Part shown: positions 1-6,611 of the stretch, one piece after another | How positions within the stretch are numbered: position 1 is the first letter of the stretch | How the letters are laid out: every line of letters starts with the position of its first letter | Source of the DNA: CAYMKL01 sp964390805 | Lineage (GTDB): Bacteria; Chloroflexota; Anaerolineae; VGOG01 | DNA: 31,314 nucleotides | Reading direction: 5' to 3' | Assembly (NCBI GenBank): GCA_964390805.1 | Contig: CAYMKL010000086.1 | Coordinates: 1 to 31,314, forward strand | Notes under the pieces: model-generated | The model's input: the letters and a program-made list of their open reading frames with translations, nothing else | The model's database searches: none | What the model was told of the DNA's origin: nothing | Made by a program: the position numbers and the translations under genes

Positions 1-10
1 TCACGGTGCG

Positions 11-27
11 CGACGCTCTTCCGATCT
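11..27. other. Residual Illumina adapter at contig end
   Basis: These 17 bases (CGACGCTCTTCCGATCT) are identical to the 3' end of the standard Illumina TruSeq read-1 adapter, which is established knowledge. The preceding ten bases do not match the adapter. They are either a read error or chimeric sequence. Positions 1-27 should not be treated as genomic. Confidence 0.93.
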
Positions 28-33
28 CCCTGG

Positions 34-111
34 CAGGGGGAGGCCGGGAGGGGGTGGATTCTAGGACACAGAAAGCCCACCCTCCCCTTGCCCCTCCCTC
101 AGAGGGAGGGA
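34..111. repeat. GC-rich palindromic repeat / operon-end terminator candidate
   Basis: The stretch holds a G-rich arm (34-57) that pairs with a C-rich arm (76-98), and a perfect 9-bp palindrome at 92-110 (CCCTCCCTC, one base, GAGGGAGGG). It lies just downstream of the minus-strand solute-binding protein gene and may end that transcript, but no long T-tract follows. Similar C-run/G-run palindromes lie at 21851-21893, 24471-24487 and 31036-31100, so it is probably one copy of a dispersed REP-like family. Confidence 0.6.
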
Positions 112-136
112 GAATGCACCACTTGCTGCCATTGGT

Positions 137-1666
137 CTACTTCGGGTAGCCATTCTCTGCCAAGAAAGCATCTATTGCCGCGCAGAGCTCTGGCAGGGCT
201 TCTTCGGGAGTGGCCTCTCCCGCCCAGATGCTCTGCATGCCTGGGCCGATAATGGAGCCATCCAGTTCGCCCCACTCGGGGAAGTAGCCGAAGCTGCCCA
301 CCTTGGCGTTCTCGCCCTCGGTGAGGAAGGCCTGGCGATTAGCCGGCGGCAGATCCTGCCCGAGGAAGGCTTCAGAGCGAGCGGTGGACCGCAGGGCCGG
401 GAAGATCTCCCCGGAGGCGGTGTAGAGCTTCTGGCCGCCGTCGGTGCTTTGCAGCCAGCTCAGGAAGGTCCAGGCCGCCTCCTTGCTGCCACTGCCGCTG
501 CTCATCACCCACGCTGCGCCGCCAGCGGCGGCCGACCGCTGGCCACCGTCGGGGATGGGCACCACAGCCACGTCGTAGTTCATGTCGGCGGCATTGAAGG
601 CCGACACCCGGCTGGAATTCTGGATGATCATGGCCACCTGGCCGGCCTGGAAGACGCCGGCGTCGCCGCCGGACTGGCTGAGGTTGGCGTCACGCATGGC
701 GTGGTTGTTGTTCATCATGTCGGCGAAGAACTTGACGCCCGCCATGGCTGCCGGTTCGGTCAAGGTGCATTTGGACGGGTTGCGCATGTCGTCCAGAATG
801 CTGCCCCGGTTCTGGCCGATCCACAACGCATACTTGCCGCCCTCCATGCCCAGGGCGTAGCGAGCCACCCGACCGCTGGCCTCCACCACGGTCAACTGCT
901 CGGCGGCCGCCAGCAGGTCATCCCAGGTCCACGCATCGGTGGGATACTCCACGCCAACCTCGTCGAAGATGTCCTTGTTGTAGTAGAGCACCTCCAGGCC
1001 GATGTCTCGCGGGAAGCCGTAGACGTCCCCTTCATACATGGCCGATTCCAGCAGAGCCGGCCAGTAGTCGTCCAGATCGTAGCCGCTCTTCTCGATCCAG
1101 GGCTGGAGGTTTTCCAGCACACCATCGGCGGCGTAGCGAGGCGTGGGCCACAGGAAGAGCACGTCGGGAATGACCGACGGGTCGCCGCTGGCCCAGAGGG
1201 TCTGTACTTTGGTGAAGTAGTCGCCCCACGGCTCGACCATGGTCCCGATGGTGATATGGGGATACTCGGCCATGAAGACGTCTGCCACCGCCCCATGGGT
1301 TTCCGCCTCCGCCGGGCTGCCCCAGAAAGCCCAGAGCAGAGTGGCGGGAGAAGGCTTGGCGAGGCCGATGTAGGCATCCGCGTCCTCGGCGCTGGGGATG
1401 AGGAGCTTCCAGCCGGGGTGGATCAGGTTGGGGTTCGCGATGAAGGCGAAGCTGGCATCCTGCTCATACTTGGCGTTGCTGGCGCCCACGATGGCCCAAT
1501 AGGCCGGGCCGCTGCCCAGGTACTTCTCCGCCAGGGTCCAGAGATTGTCCCCCAGCTTGACAGTGTAAGTCTGCTCCTCCTGGGCCGGCGGGGCCCCACT
1601 GACCACGCTCCCTCCCAGGATCAATGCCAGTACCAGTGTCGCGATGAATATTCGGTTCTTGTACAT
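137..1666 (-). CDS. LysM-domain / ABC sugar solute-binding protein fusion
   Basis: This is a secreted extracellular solute-binding protein of 509 residues, longer than the usual 420-450. Residues 1-25 form a signal peptide ending in VVSGA, with no lipobox cysteine, so export by signal peptidase I is expected. Residues about 33-92 form a LysM peptidoglycan-binding domain (YTVKLGDNLWTLAEKYLG, ending in PGWKLLIP). Residues about 105-509 are a family-1 sugar-binding protein (LLWAFWGSPAE at the start, YGFPRDIGLEVLYYNKDIF in the middle). The start is well supported: AAGGAGG lies eight bases upstream. It is the last gene of the minus-strand saccharide cluster. Permease genes would be expected next but would lie beyond the contig end. 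The LysM probably replaces the lipid anchor. The ligand is unknown. Confidence 0.9.
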   Translation of the reverse strand: MYKNRIFIATLVLALILGGSVVSGAPPAQEEQTYTVKLGDNLWTLAEKYLGSGPAYWAIVGASNAKYEQDASFAFIANPNLIHPGWKLLIPSAEDADAYIGLAKPSPATLLWAFWGSPAEAETHGAVADVFMAEYPHITIGTMVEPWGDYFTKVQTLWASGDPSVIPDVLFLWPTPRYAADGVLENLQPWIEKSGYDLDDYWPALLESAMYEGDVYGFPRDIGLEVLYYNKDIFDEVGVEYPTDAWTWDDLLAAAEQLTVVEASGRVARYALGMEGGKYALWIGQNRGSILDDMRNPSKCTLTEPAAMAGVKFFADMMNNNHAMRDANLSQSGGDAGVFQAGQVAMIIQNSSRVSAFNAADMNYDVAVVPIPDGGQRSAAAGGAAWVMSSGSGSKEAAWTFLSWLQSTDGGQKLYTASGEIFPALRSTARSEAFLGQDLPPANRQAFLTEGENAKVGSFGYFPEWGELDGSIIGPGMQSIWAGEATPEEALPELCAAIDAFLAENGYPK

Positions 1667-1683
1667 TTGGATTCCTCCTTTGG

Positions 1684-1719
1684 TTAGATATTGGATATTG
1701 GGTAGTAGATATTGGCTAT
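1684..1719. repeat. Degenerate TTGGATATT-type word array
   Basis: The gap between the GH4 stop and the solute-binding protein start is filled with imperfect copies of the word AGATATTGGATATTGG. The same vocabulary recurs at 13086-13130. It lies just upstream of the AAGGAGG ribosome-binding site. No function is evident. Confidence 0.6.
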
Positions 1720-1750
1720 ACGTGCATATATAACTTCCTCCTTTCTTATG

Positions 1751-3100
1751 TCAGGTGAATTGCGGCAAATACTTAGCGTGAACCTCCAACAGTTCGTCCA
1801 ACGTCTTTTCGGCGGCTTCCCAGGATTGGATGACTGGATCAACCAGCAGGGCTTGCAAGGCCAGTTCCCGCGAGCCTTTCACCGCCGCGTCAACAGCCAG
1901 GCTTTGCACGTAAACCTGGGTGAGCAGGGGAGCAACGCACGCATCGGGTAGCGCACCCATGTGCAGCCCGCGGAGTCCGTCAGCCGAGGCAATGCCCGGC
2001 ACCTCGACCACGGCCCAGTCGGGCAGGTTCTCGATGCAGCCGTCGTTTCGGATGTTGAGGGCGGGAATGTAGTTGTCGCGGTTGTCGGCCATCCCTGTGA
2101 TGATAGACACTGCGTATTCTCCTGAAGGGAAGAGGCCCAGGTGATCAATGTTCTGAGGTTCGTAGTCCTCAGGGGTTGGGGCATGATCCCACACCGCCGG
2201 CACCGGGCGCGTCCCATCGGCGACCTCCCGTATCCGTCTGGCGAAGCCGCTGGAGTTAATCTCCCAGCGATCCCACGGAGGCCCCTCGGTGCCGCAGAAC
2301 TCGTGGGCGTAGGGTAGATATTCGCCGGTGTGGTCGTCGCCAGCGTAGGGGAAGAGGCCAAAGGTGCGGAACAGACCGCGACAGAGGCTGTGGGACTCCT
2401 GGTAGGGGCCCGACGGTTCATAGTGCGGCTCGCGCTCCCGCAACAGTGGATAGACGTCCTCGCCCGTGCTCTGGCGGCGGATGTCCAGGAACCAGCAAAA
2501 GTGGTTCAGGCCCGCCGCCTTACCCTGCAAGTCGGCAAGCTCAATGCCGGTGATGTGGCTGATCATCTCCAGCCCCATCCGCAGGCCGTGGCACAATCCA
2601 GTGTAGGCGACGTCGGTGTAGCGGTCGAGGGCCAGACAGATGCGGCTTTCGGGATTGGTGAAGTTGATGAGCAGGGACCTGGGGCAGAGCGTTTCTATGT
2701 CGCGGGCGATGCCAAGAAGCAGGGGGACGTTGCGCAGTGTGTGCAGTAGCCCGCCGGGGCCTCCGTTCTCGCCCAGGACGTGCTGGACGCCGTACTTGAG
2801 GGGGATTTCGAAGTCCTTTTTCCACGTTGCCATGCGGGCCACGGCCACCGAGGTGATGATGAAGTCGGCCTCGGGCAGGGCCTGCCGGCGGTCAGTGGTG
2901 GCCTCGATGGTGAGGCCGGCATCCAGGGCCTGGTTGAGACGCTGGGTGAAGCGCGTCATCAGGTCGAGGGCCTCGGCGTTGGTGTCCACCAGCACCACCC
3001 TACTGCCTCTGAGGACCGGCTCCAGCACGAAGTCCTGGATCTGGGACGGCCCGAATGAGCTACTGCCCGCACCGATGAAGACGATTTTCACAGGTCGCAT
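1751..3100 (-). CDS. Glycoside hydrolase family 4 (alpha-glucuronidase/galacturonidase-like)
   Basis: This is a cytoplasmic GH4 glycosidase of 449 residues, the normal length for the family. GH4 enzymes use NAD+ and a divalent metal to cleave glycosides by oxidation, elimination and re-reduction. The Rossmann loop GAGSSSFGP is at residues 10-18, NFTNP at 146-150, the metal-binding CHG at 170-172, and the second metal ligand is His200 in AGLNHFCWF. In GH4 the residues after the metal cysteine track substrate, and CHGx is associated with alpha-glucuronidase or alpha-galacturonidase rather than alpha-glucosidase (CHEV) or alpha-galactosidase (CHSV). The substrate is therefore inferred, not shown. 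It starts 17 bases after the deacetylase stop and has GGAG eight bases before the ATG, so the two genes are probably co-transcribed. Confidence 0.9.
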   Translation of the reverse strand: MRPVKIVFIGAGSSSFGPSQIQDFVLEPVLRGSRVVLVDTNAEALDLMTRFTQRLNQALDAGLTIEATTDRRQALPEADFIITSVAVARMATWKKDFEIPLKYGVQHVLGENGGPGGLLHTLRNVPLLLGIARDIETLCPRSLLINFTNPESRICLALDRYTDVAYTGLCHGLRMGLEMISHITGIELADLQGKAAGLNHFCWFLDIRRQSTGEDVYPLLREREPHYEPSGPYQESHSLCRGLFRTFGLFPYAGDDHTGEYLPYAHEFCGTEGPPWDRWEINSSGFARRIREVADGTRPVPAVWDHAPTPEDYEPQNIDHLGLFPSGEYAVSIITGMADNRDNYIPALNIRNDGCIENLPDWAVVEVPGIASADGLRGLHMGALPDACVAPLLTQVYVQSLAVDAAVKGSRELALQALLVDPVIQSWEAAEKTLDELLEVHAKYLPQFT

Positions 3101-3117
3101 GTGTTACTCCACCGATC

Positions 3118-3822
3118 TCACCTCAAGACGATGCGCCTGAAAGACTCGGCGTAGGCTATATCCTGCCCCTCCGCCGCCTGCTGAGCGCGGGCTCGGACCC
3201 TTTCCTCCCAACCCTTAACGCGACCCACCTGACTTACGTGCTCCCTGAGGGCTGCGATCTTCAGCTCGATGGTGTCGCTTATGTCCACCCAGAGGTTCGG
3301 TGAAAGAGCTCCTCGGATATAGACCTCTCGCACTTTGTGGGGCTCTAATCCTTCGGCCAGGAGTTCCGGGAAGATGTAGCGGGTGCGGGCCGAAGGGAAG
3401 ACGGCATCCAGGGCAGCATCACCAGCGGCGCGGTGGTCAGGGTGGTTCAGATAATTGTCGCCGTAGTAGCGGACGGTGGGGTCTGGACAAACGACGATGT
3501 CTGGCCGGTAGCGGCAGATGGCTCGGGTTAGGTCTCGCCGTAGGGCCAGGGTGGGCTCAAGGGAGCCGTCCTCGTAGTCCAGATAGACGATCTCCTCCAC
3601 TCCAAGAACCTTGGCGGCCGCATCTTGCTCAGCTCTTCGAATGGCGACCATGTGCTCCGGCCTGACCTTGGGGTCATTGCTGCCCCGGCTGCCGTCAGTG
3701 CAAATCACGTAGATGACAGTTTTGCCTTCCCGAGTCCACCTGGCCACGGTGCCAGCCGCAGTGAACTCTGCATCGTCTGGATGGGCGGTGATGACCATGG
3801 CCCGTTCTGTCTCTTCAGTCAA
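3118..3822 (-). CDS. PIG-L/LmbE-family zinc deacetylase
   Basis: This 234-residue protein is a PIG-L/LmbE N-deacetylase, a family that removes acetyl groups from N-acetyl sugars. The zinc motif AHPDDAEF is at about residues 13-20 and the distal motif NHPDHR at about 126-131. An in-frame ATG at 3837 would add five residues, but GGGAGGT overlaps that ATG and sits six bases before a TTG at 3822, so I chose the TTG. A promoter (3889-3917) lies upstream, so this gene can open a transcript that continues into GH4 and the solute-binding protein. The context suggests it deacetylates the imported saccharide. A role in mycothiol- or bacillithiol-like biosynthesis is possible but less likely. Confidence 0.87.
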   Translation of the reverse strand: MTEETERAMVITAHPDDAEFTAAGTVARWTREGKTVIYVICTDGSRGSNDPKVRPEHMVAIRRAEQDAAAKVLGVEEIVYLDYEDGSLEPTLALRRDLTRAICRYRPDIVVCPDPTVRYYGDNYLNHPDHRAAGDAALDAVFPSARTRYIFPELLAEGLEPHKVREVYIRGALSPNLWVDISDTIELKIAALREHVSQVGRVKGWEERVRARAQQAAEGQDIAYAESFRRIVLR

Positions 3823-3888
3823 TGCAGTACCTCCCATACTCGAATCTCTGTTAACAAAGAACCCCGTTGCTGCCGCACGACCATCGAA

Positions 3889-3917
3889 AGTATATCACAG
3901 AAAACAGGCTCTGTCAA
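3889..3917 (-). promoter_or_regulatory. Sigma70-type promoter for the deacetylase-GH4-binding protein unit
   Basis: The minus strand reads TTGACA (3912-3917), a 17-base spacer, then TATACT (3889-3894). The predicted transcript starts near 3882, about 60 bases before the deacetylase TTG. The 13-mer over the -35 (CAGGCTCTGTCAA on the plus strand) recurs exactly at the DUF1786 promoter. Confidence 0.75.
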
Positions 3918-3962
3918 TAGACGTTCTAGCAAAATCCTCTACGAATCTTGGCCAGGCTCTTT

Positions 3963-4919
3963 TCAGATAACGTACAACTCCAGCGTCTTCTTGGCCAGCA
4001 GGAACCCGCGCTTGATCAGCTCTTCGGTGGCCTCCCAGTTCGCATCCTCGTGCTCGATGCTGAGCACAAAGTCATACCCCACATCGTAGAGGGCCGCCAC
4101 GAGCTCCTGCCAGTCCACCAGACCCTGTCCCGGCAGGCGCGGTATCTGCCAACGGAAGCCACAGCCCAGGATGCCATCCTGGTAGAACATCTCCTCGTCT
4201 ATGGCCATGTCTTTGGCGTGCACGTGGAAGATGCGGTCACCGAAGTCGTAGACGAAGCGGACGTAGTCAATCTGCTGCCAGACCAGATGCGAGGGGTCGA
4301 AGTTGAGGCCGAAGTTGCCGTCGGGCACGGCCTCGAACATGCGCTGGACAAGGGCAGGCGAGTGAGGCAGGTTGGACCCACCCGGCCAGGTATCGGCCCA
4401 GAGCATGGGGCAGTTCTCGATGGCGATCCTCACGTTGTGCTCGGCTGCGAACTCGACGAGCCCCGGCCACACCTTCATGAACTCCTCGAAGTTGTGCTCC
4501 AGGTCCTGGTTCCAGTCGCGCCCGCTGAGCGCGGGAAGGCCTCCTCCCAGGTTCCAGCTCCGCCCCACGAAGGTGCCCACGATGTCCACGCCGAGCATCT
4601 CGGCGCCAATGATGACTTTCTTCAGGTGGGCGATAACGTGTTCCCGGTGTTCGAGGTCGGGATGGAGAGGGTTGGGATAGTAGCCCAGGGAGGAGATTTC
4701 CAAGCCCTTCCTGGCCAACATGCCGTTGATTTCCCATGCCTTGGTTGGAGTCAACGAGTCCACGTCAATGTGGGCGACTCCGCCGTACTTGCGGTCTTTC
4801 CCTTCGCCGGACGGCCAGCAGGCTATTTCCAGCATCTCGAACCCGCTGTCCGAAGCCCACGTGGCCAGTTCCTGCAGAGACAGATTCGGAAAGGCCGCGG
4901 TCATAACGCCGATTTTCAT
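3963..4919 (-). CDS. Sugar phosphate isomerase/epimerase (xylose isomerase-like TIM barrel)
   Basis: This 318-residue protein belongs to the AP-endonuclease-2 / xylose isomerase-like superfamily, whose members isomerise or epimerise sugars on a metal-dependent TIM barrel. Visible features are the N-terminal MKIGVMTAAFP strand, GFEMLEIACWP, the metal-ligand segments FDPSHLVWQQ and FHVHAKD, and SIEHEDANWE near the C-terminus. An upstream in-frame start at 4979 would add 20 residues of repeat-derived sequence. The ATG at 4919 has AGGAGG eight bases upstream and matches the usual family start, so I used it. It lies between the Gfo/Idh oxidoreductase and the deacetylase. The specific substrate cannot be read from sequence. 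Confidence 0.9.
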   Translation of the reverse strand: MKIGVMTAAFPNLSLQELATWASDSGFEMLEIACWPSGEGKDRKYGGVAHIDVDSLTPTKAWEINGMLARKGLEISSLGYYPNPLHPDLEHREHVIAHLKKVIIGAEMLGVDIVGTFVGRSWNLGGGLPALSGRDWNQDLEHNFEEFMKVWPGLVEFAAEHNVRIAIENCPMLWADTWPGGSNLPHSPALVQRMFEAVPDGNFGLNFDPSHLVWQQIDYVRFVYDFGDRIFHVHAKDMAIDEEMFYQDGILGCGFRWQIPRLPGQGLVDWQELVAALYDVGYDFVLSIEHEDANWEATEELIKRGFLLAKKTLELYVI

Positions 4920-4934
4920 TGTCGTATCCTCCTG

Positions 4935-4959
4935 TTGCGTATTGCGTGTTGCGTATTCT
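4935..4959. repeat. Degenerate TTGCGTATTGCGT word array
   Basis: Three imperfect copies of TTGCGTATT / TTGCGTGTT sit between the oxidoreductase stop and the isomerase ribosome-binding site. The same word occurs at 19251-19280 upstream of rnc. No coding function is evident. Confidence 0.6.
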
Positions 4960-6109
4960 AACGATCTACCTCTACCCACTTATGTTCCCGTGCACTGCGC
5001 TCAATGGCCTCGCAGAGGAGGATCTCTTCGTGGCCGTCGGCGAAGGTCGGGAAGCCTGGCGGGGCGGAGAGATCGCCAGCCCGGATGTAACGATACACCG
5101 CATGATAGAGTTGCTTGAATGTGTCGGGGAAGCCCTCGCTATGTCCACCAGGATAGCCAGCGAATTGATGAGCCTGGGGGGTCAGCAATGAGGGATCCTT
5201 CATTAGCACCTCATTCGGCCCGTCACGGCGGCCGATCCACAGCTCGTTGGGTCGCTCGGAGTCCCAGGCCAGTGACGATTTCGACCCATCAATCTCGAAG
5301 GCCAGGCGGTTCTTGCGCCCAGCGCACACTTGTGAGACGGTCATCACTCCTCTGGCCCCGTTCTCGTAGGCCAGGAGCACCGTGGCGTAGTCCTCGGTGT
5401 AGATGGGCTGCTCGATGTAATCCTCTGGTTGCAGCTCCTTGCCGGCGAAGGTATCAATGGGCCTGGCTGGCTTCTTGCGGACAGGGATGAAGGTGCAGAA
5501 ATCGGCCAGGACTGCCTGGACGCGCAGGCCGGTGATGAAACTGGCCAGGTCCAGCCAGTGGGTGCCGATGTCAGCCACGGCGCGCAGGCTGCCCCCCAGC
5601 TCAGGCTCCAGCCGCCAGTTCCAATCGGTGTCGTAGAAGAGCCAGTCCTGAAGGTAGGAGCCACGAACGATGTACACGTCACCCAGGTCACCACGCATCG
5701 CCCGCGCGTGGGATTCCTGACAAATGGGGTAAAAGCGGATGTTATAGTTCACCGCGTGGACAACGCCTGCCTCCTCCGCTAACCGCAGGAGATCAGCGGA
5801 TTCGTGGGAGTTCATGGCCAGGGGCTTCTCGCACACGACGTGCTTGCCGGCTTCGATAGCGGCTTTGGCCATGGGATAGTGCAGGTAATTTGGGGTGGTG
5901 ATGTGGACTACGTTGACCGACGGATCGGCCACCAGATCACGCCAGTCCTCATAAACCTTTTGGATATTGAGCTCCTCGGCTTTGGGGCGAGCCCGCTCCG
6001 GGCTGGACCCGGCGATGCCCACCACCTCAATACCCAGGCGGCGCAACGCTTCTACGTGGGCTGGGCCAATGAAACCCGTTCCGATGACGGCTGCCTCGAG
6101 ATCGCTCAT
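4958..6109 (-). CDS. Gfo/Idh/MocA-family oxidoreductase
   Basis: This is a 383-residue NAD(P)-dependent sugar or inositol dehydrogenase-type protein. The Rossmann motif GTGFIG is at residues 10-15. The catalytic-lysine motif EKP is at 94-96 and the DIGTH motif at 180-184. The C-terminal half has the usual alpha/beta domain. The ATG at 6109 has AAGGAG at a suitable distance, and that ribosome-binding site lies inside the last codons of the ROK-HTH ORF, whose stop is five bases upstream, so translation is probably coupled. It is the first enzyme gene of the saccharide cluster. The substrate is unknown. Pairing with a TIM-barrel isomerase is typical of inositol or keto-sugar pathways. Confidence 0.92.
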   Translation of the reverse strand: MSDLEAAVIGTGFIGPAHVEALRRLGIEVVGIAGSSPERARPKAEELNIQKVYEDWRDLVADPSVNVVHITTPNYLHYPMAKAAIEAGKHVVCEKPLAMNSHESADLLRLAEEAGVVHAVNYNIRFYPICQESHARAMRGDLGDVYIVRGSYLQDWLFYDTDWNWRLEPELGGSLRAVADIGTHWLDLASFITGLRVQAVLADFCTFIPVRKKPARPIDTFAGKELQPEDYIEQPIYTEDYATVLLAYENGARGVMTVSQVCAGRKNRLAFEIDGSKSSLAWDSERPNELWIGRRDGPNEVLMKDPSLLTPQAHQFAGYPGGHSEGFPDTFKQLYHAVYRYIRAGDLSAPPGFPTFADGHEEILLCEAIERSAREHKWVEVDR

Positions 6110-6114
6110 CTTTT

Positions 6115-6255
6115 TTACTCCTTTTCCATCAACTCACTTACTATCCTCGTTACGGTGGATGGGCTTAGATACAGGACTCTGGCGATGTTGGTCCTAGAGA
6201 GAGGGCCCTGTTCCCTGAGCAGTTGCAGGATAGCTGAACGGTTTAGCCGTTTCAT
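6115..6255 (-). CDS. Stand-alone ROK-repressor DNA-binding head (46 aa, truncated)
   Basis: This short ORF starts at ATG 6255 and stops with TAA at 6115-6117. Its sequence is the N-terminal winged-helix region of ROK-family repressors (NagC/XylR type): LNRSAILQLLREQGPLSR, then the recognition-helix segment LSPSTVTRIVSELMEKE. The roughly 300-residue sugar-binding ROK domain is absent. The in-frame codons just upstream read GRPNL, as in full-length relatives, but have no start codon. An ATG at 6298 lies in another frame, so an old frameshift is possible. There is no clear ribosome-binding site at 6255. It sits between a palindrome-bearing promoter and the Gfo/Idh gene, five bases from its ATG. 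It is either a functional HTH microprotein regulating this cluster or a decaying remnant. Confidence 0.6.
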   Translation of the reverse strand: MKRLNRSAILQLLREQGPLSRTNIARVLYLSPSTVTRIVSELMEKE

Positions 6256-6305
6256 CAGGTTTGGTCTACCAGCACAGGGCGCAGGTGACTTCCTCCATCG
6301 AACTT

Positions 6306-6319
6306 TTAGGCTAACCTAA
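6306..6319. promoter_or_regulatory. Candidate operator palindrome
   Basis: TTAGGCTAACCTAA is a 14-bp imperfect palindrome (12 of 14 positions symmetric). It lies at about +9 to +22 of the transcript predicted from the promoter at 6335-6363, where a bound repressor would block elongation. The adjacent ROK-type HTH ORF makes a ROK operator a reasonable guess. That link is inference. Confidence 0.45.
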
Positions 6320-6334
6320 CCACTCTCTCAGCAT

Positions 6335-6363
6335 AGTGTATCAAACAAAGAGGGCTTTGTCAA
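6335..6363 (-). promoter_or_regulatory. Sigma70-type promoter of the saccharide cluster
   Basis: The minus strand has TTGACA (6358-6363), exactly 17 bases, and TACACT (6335-6340). The predicted start is near 6328, giving a 73-base leader before the ROK-HTH ORF. The operator palindrome lies just downstream. Confidence 0.75.
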
Positions 6364-6440
6364 TCCCTGAGAGCAGCTTGTTCCTTAAAACTTTCGCCAG
6401 AAGTCATTGCACATTGGAGGAAAAGCACCCATTGCCCCGA

Positions 6441-6471
6441 AAAGCAAAAATCCACCCATTCGAGGTGGATT
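6441..6471 (-). terminator. Intrinsic terminator of the tRNA-Arg transcript
   Basis: A perfect 8-bp stem (AATCCACC/GGTGGATT, 6449-6456 with 6464-6471) with a 7-base loop is followed on the minus strand by TTTTTGCTTTT. It begins three bases after the tRNA CCA end. Confidence 0.85.
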
Positions 6472-6473
6472 CC

Positions 6474-6550
6474 TGGTACCCCTGGCAGGACTCGAACCTG
6501 CAACCTGCTGATTCGAAGTCAGACGCTCTGTCCAATTGAGCTACAGGGGC
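6474..6550 (-). tRNA. tRNA-Arg (anticodon TCG), CCA encoded
   Basis: The minus strand folds as a full cloverleaf. The acceptor stem is GCCCCTG/CAGGGGT, with a G-U first pair. The D-arm is GCTC/GAGC, the anticodon loop is CTTCGAA with anticodon TCG at 6514-6516, and the T-arm is GCAGG/CCTGC with loop TTCGAGT. The discriminator A is followed by genomic CCA. The outermost anticodon-stem pair is a T-C mismatch, where related tRNAs have T-A. The gene has its own promoter upstream and terminator downstream. It reads CGA codons. Confidence 0.95.
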
Positions 6551-6574
6551 ACGGTGTACTTCGTACAGAAGCTG

Positions 6575-6603
6575 ATTTTAGCACAAGGTGGAAAAGCTGT
6601 CAA
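6575..6603 (-). promoter_or_regulatory. Promoter of tRNA-Arg
   Basis: The minus strand has TTGACA (6598-6603), 17 bases, and TAAAAT (6575-6580), 24 bases before the tRNA 5' end. It lies in the short gap after the pyruvate kinase stop. Confidence 0.75.
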
Positions 6604-6611
6604 ACAAGGAA

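Noticed and set aside
449..1687. Long plus-strand open frame of 412 codons
   Set aside because: It is antisense to the solute-binding protein, has no recognisable domain or ribosome-binding site, and reflects high-GC third-position bias.
3948..4961. Plus-strand open frame of 337 codons
   Set aside because: It mirrors the isomerase/epimerase gene, and the translation is low-complexity and unlike known proteins.
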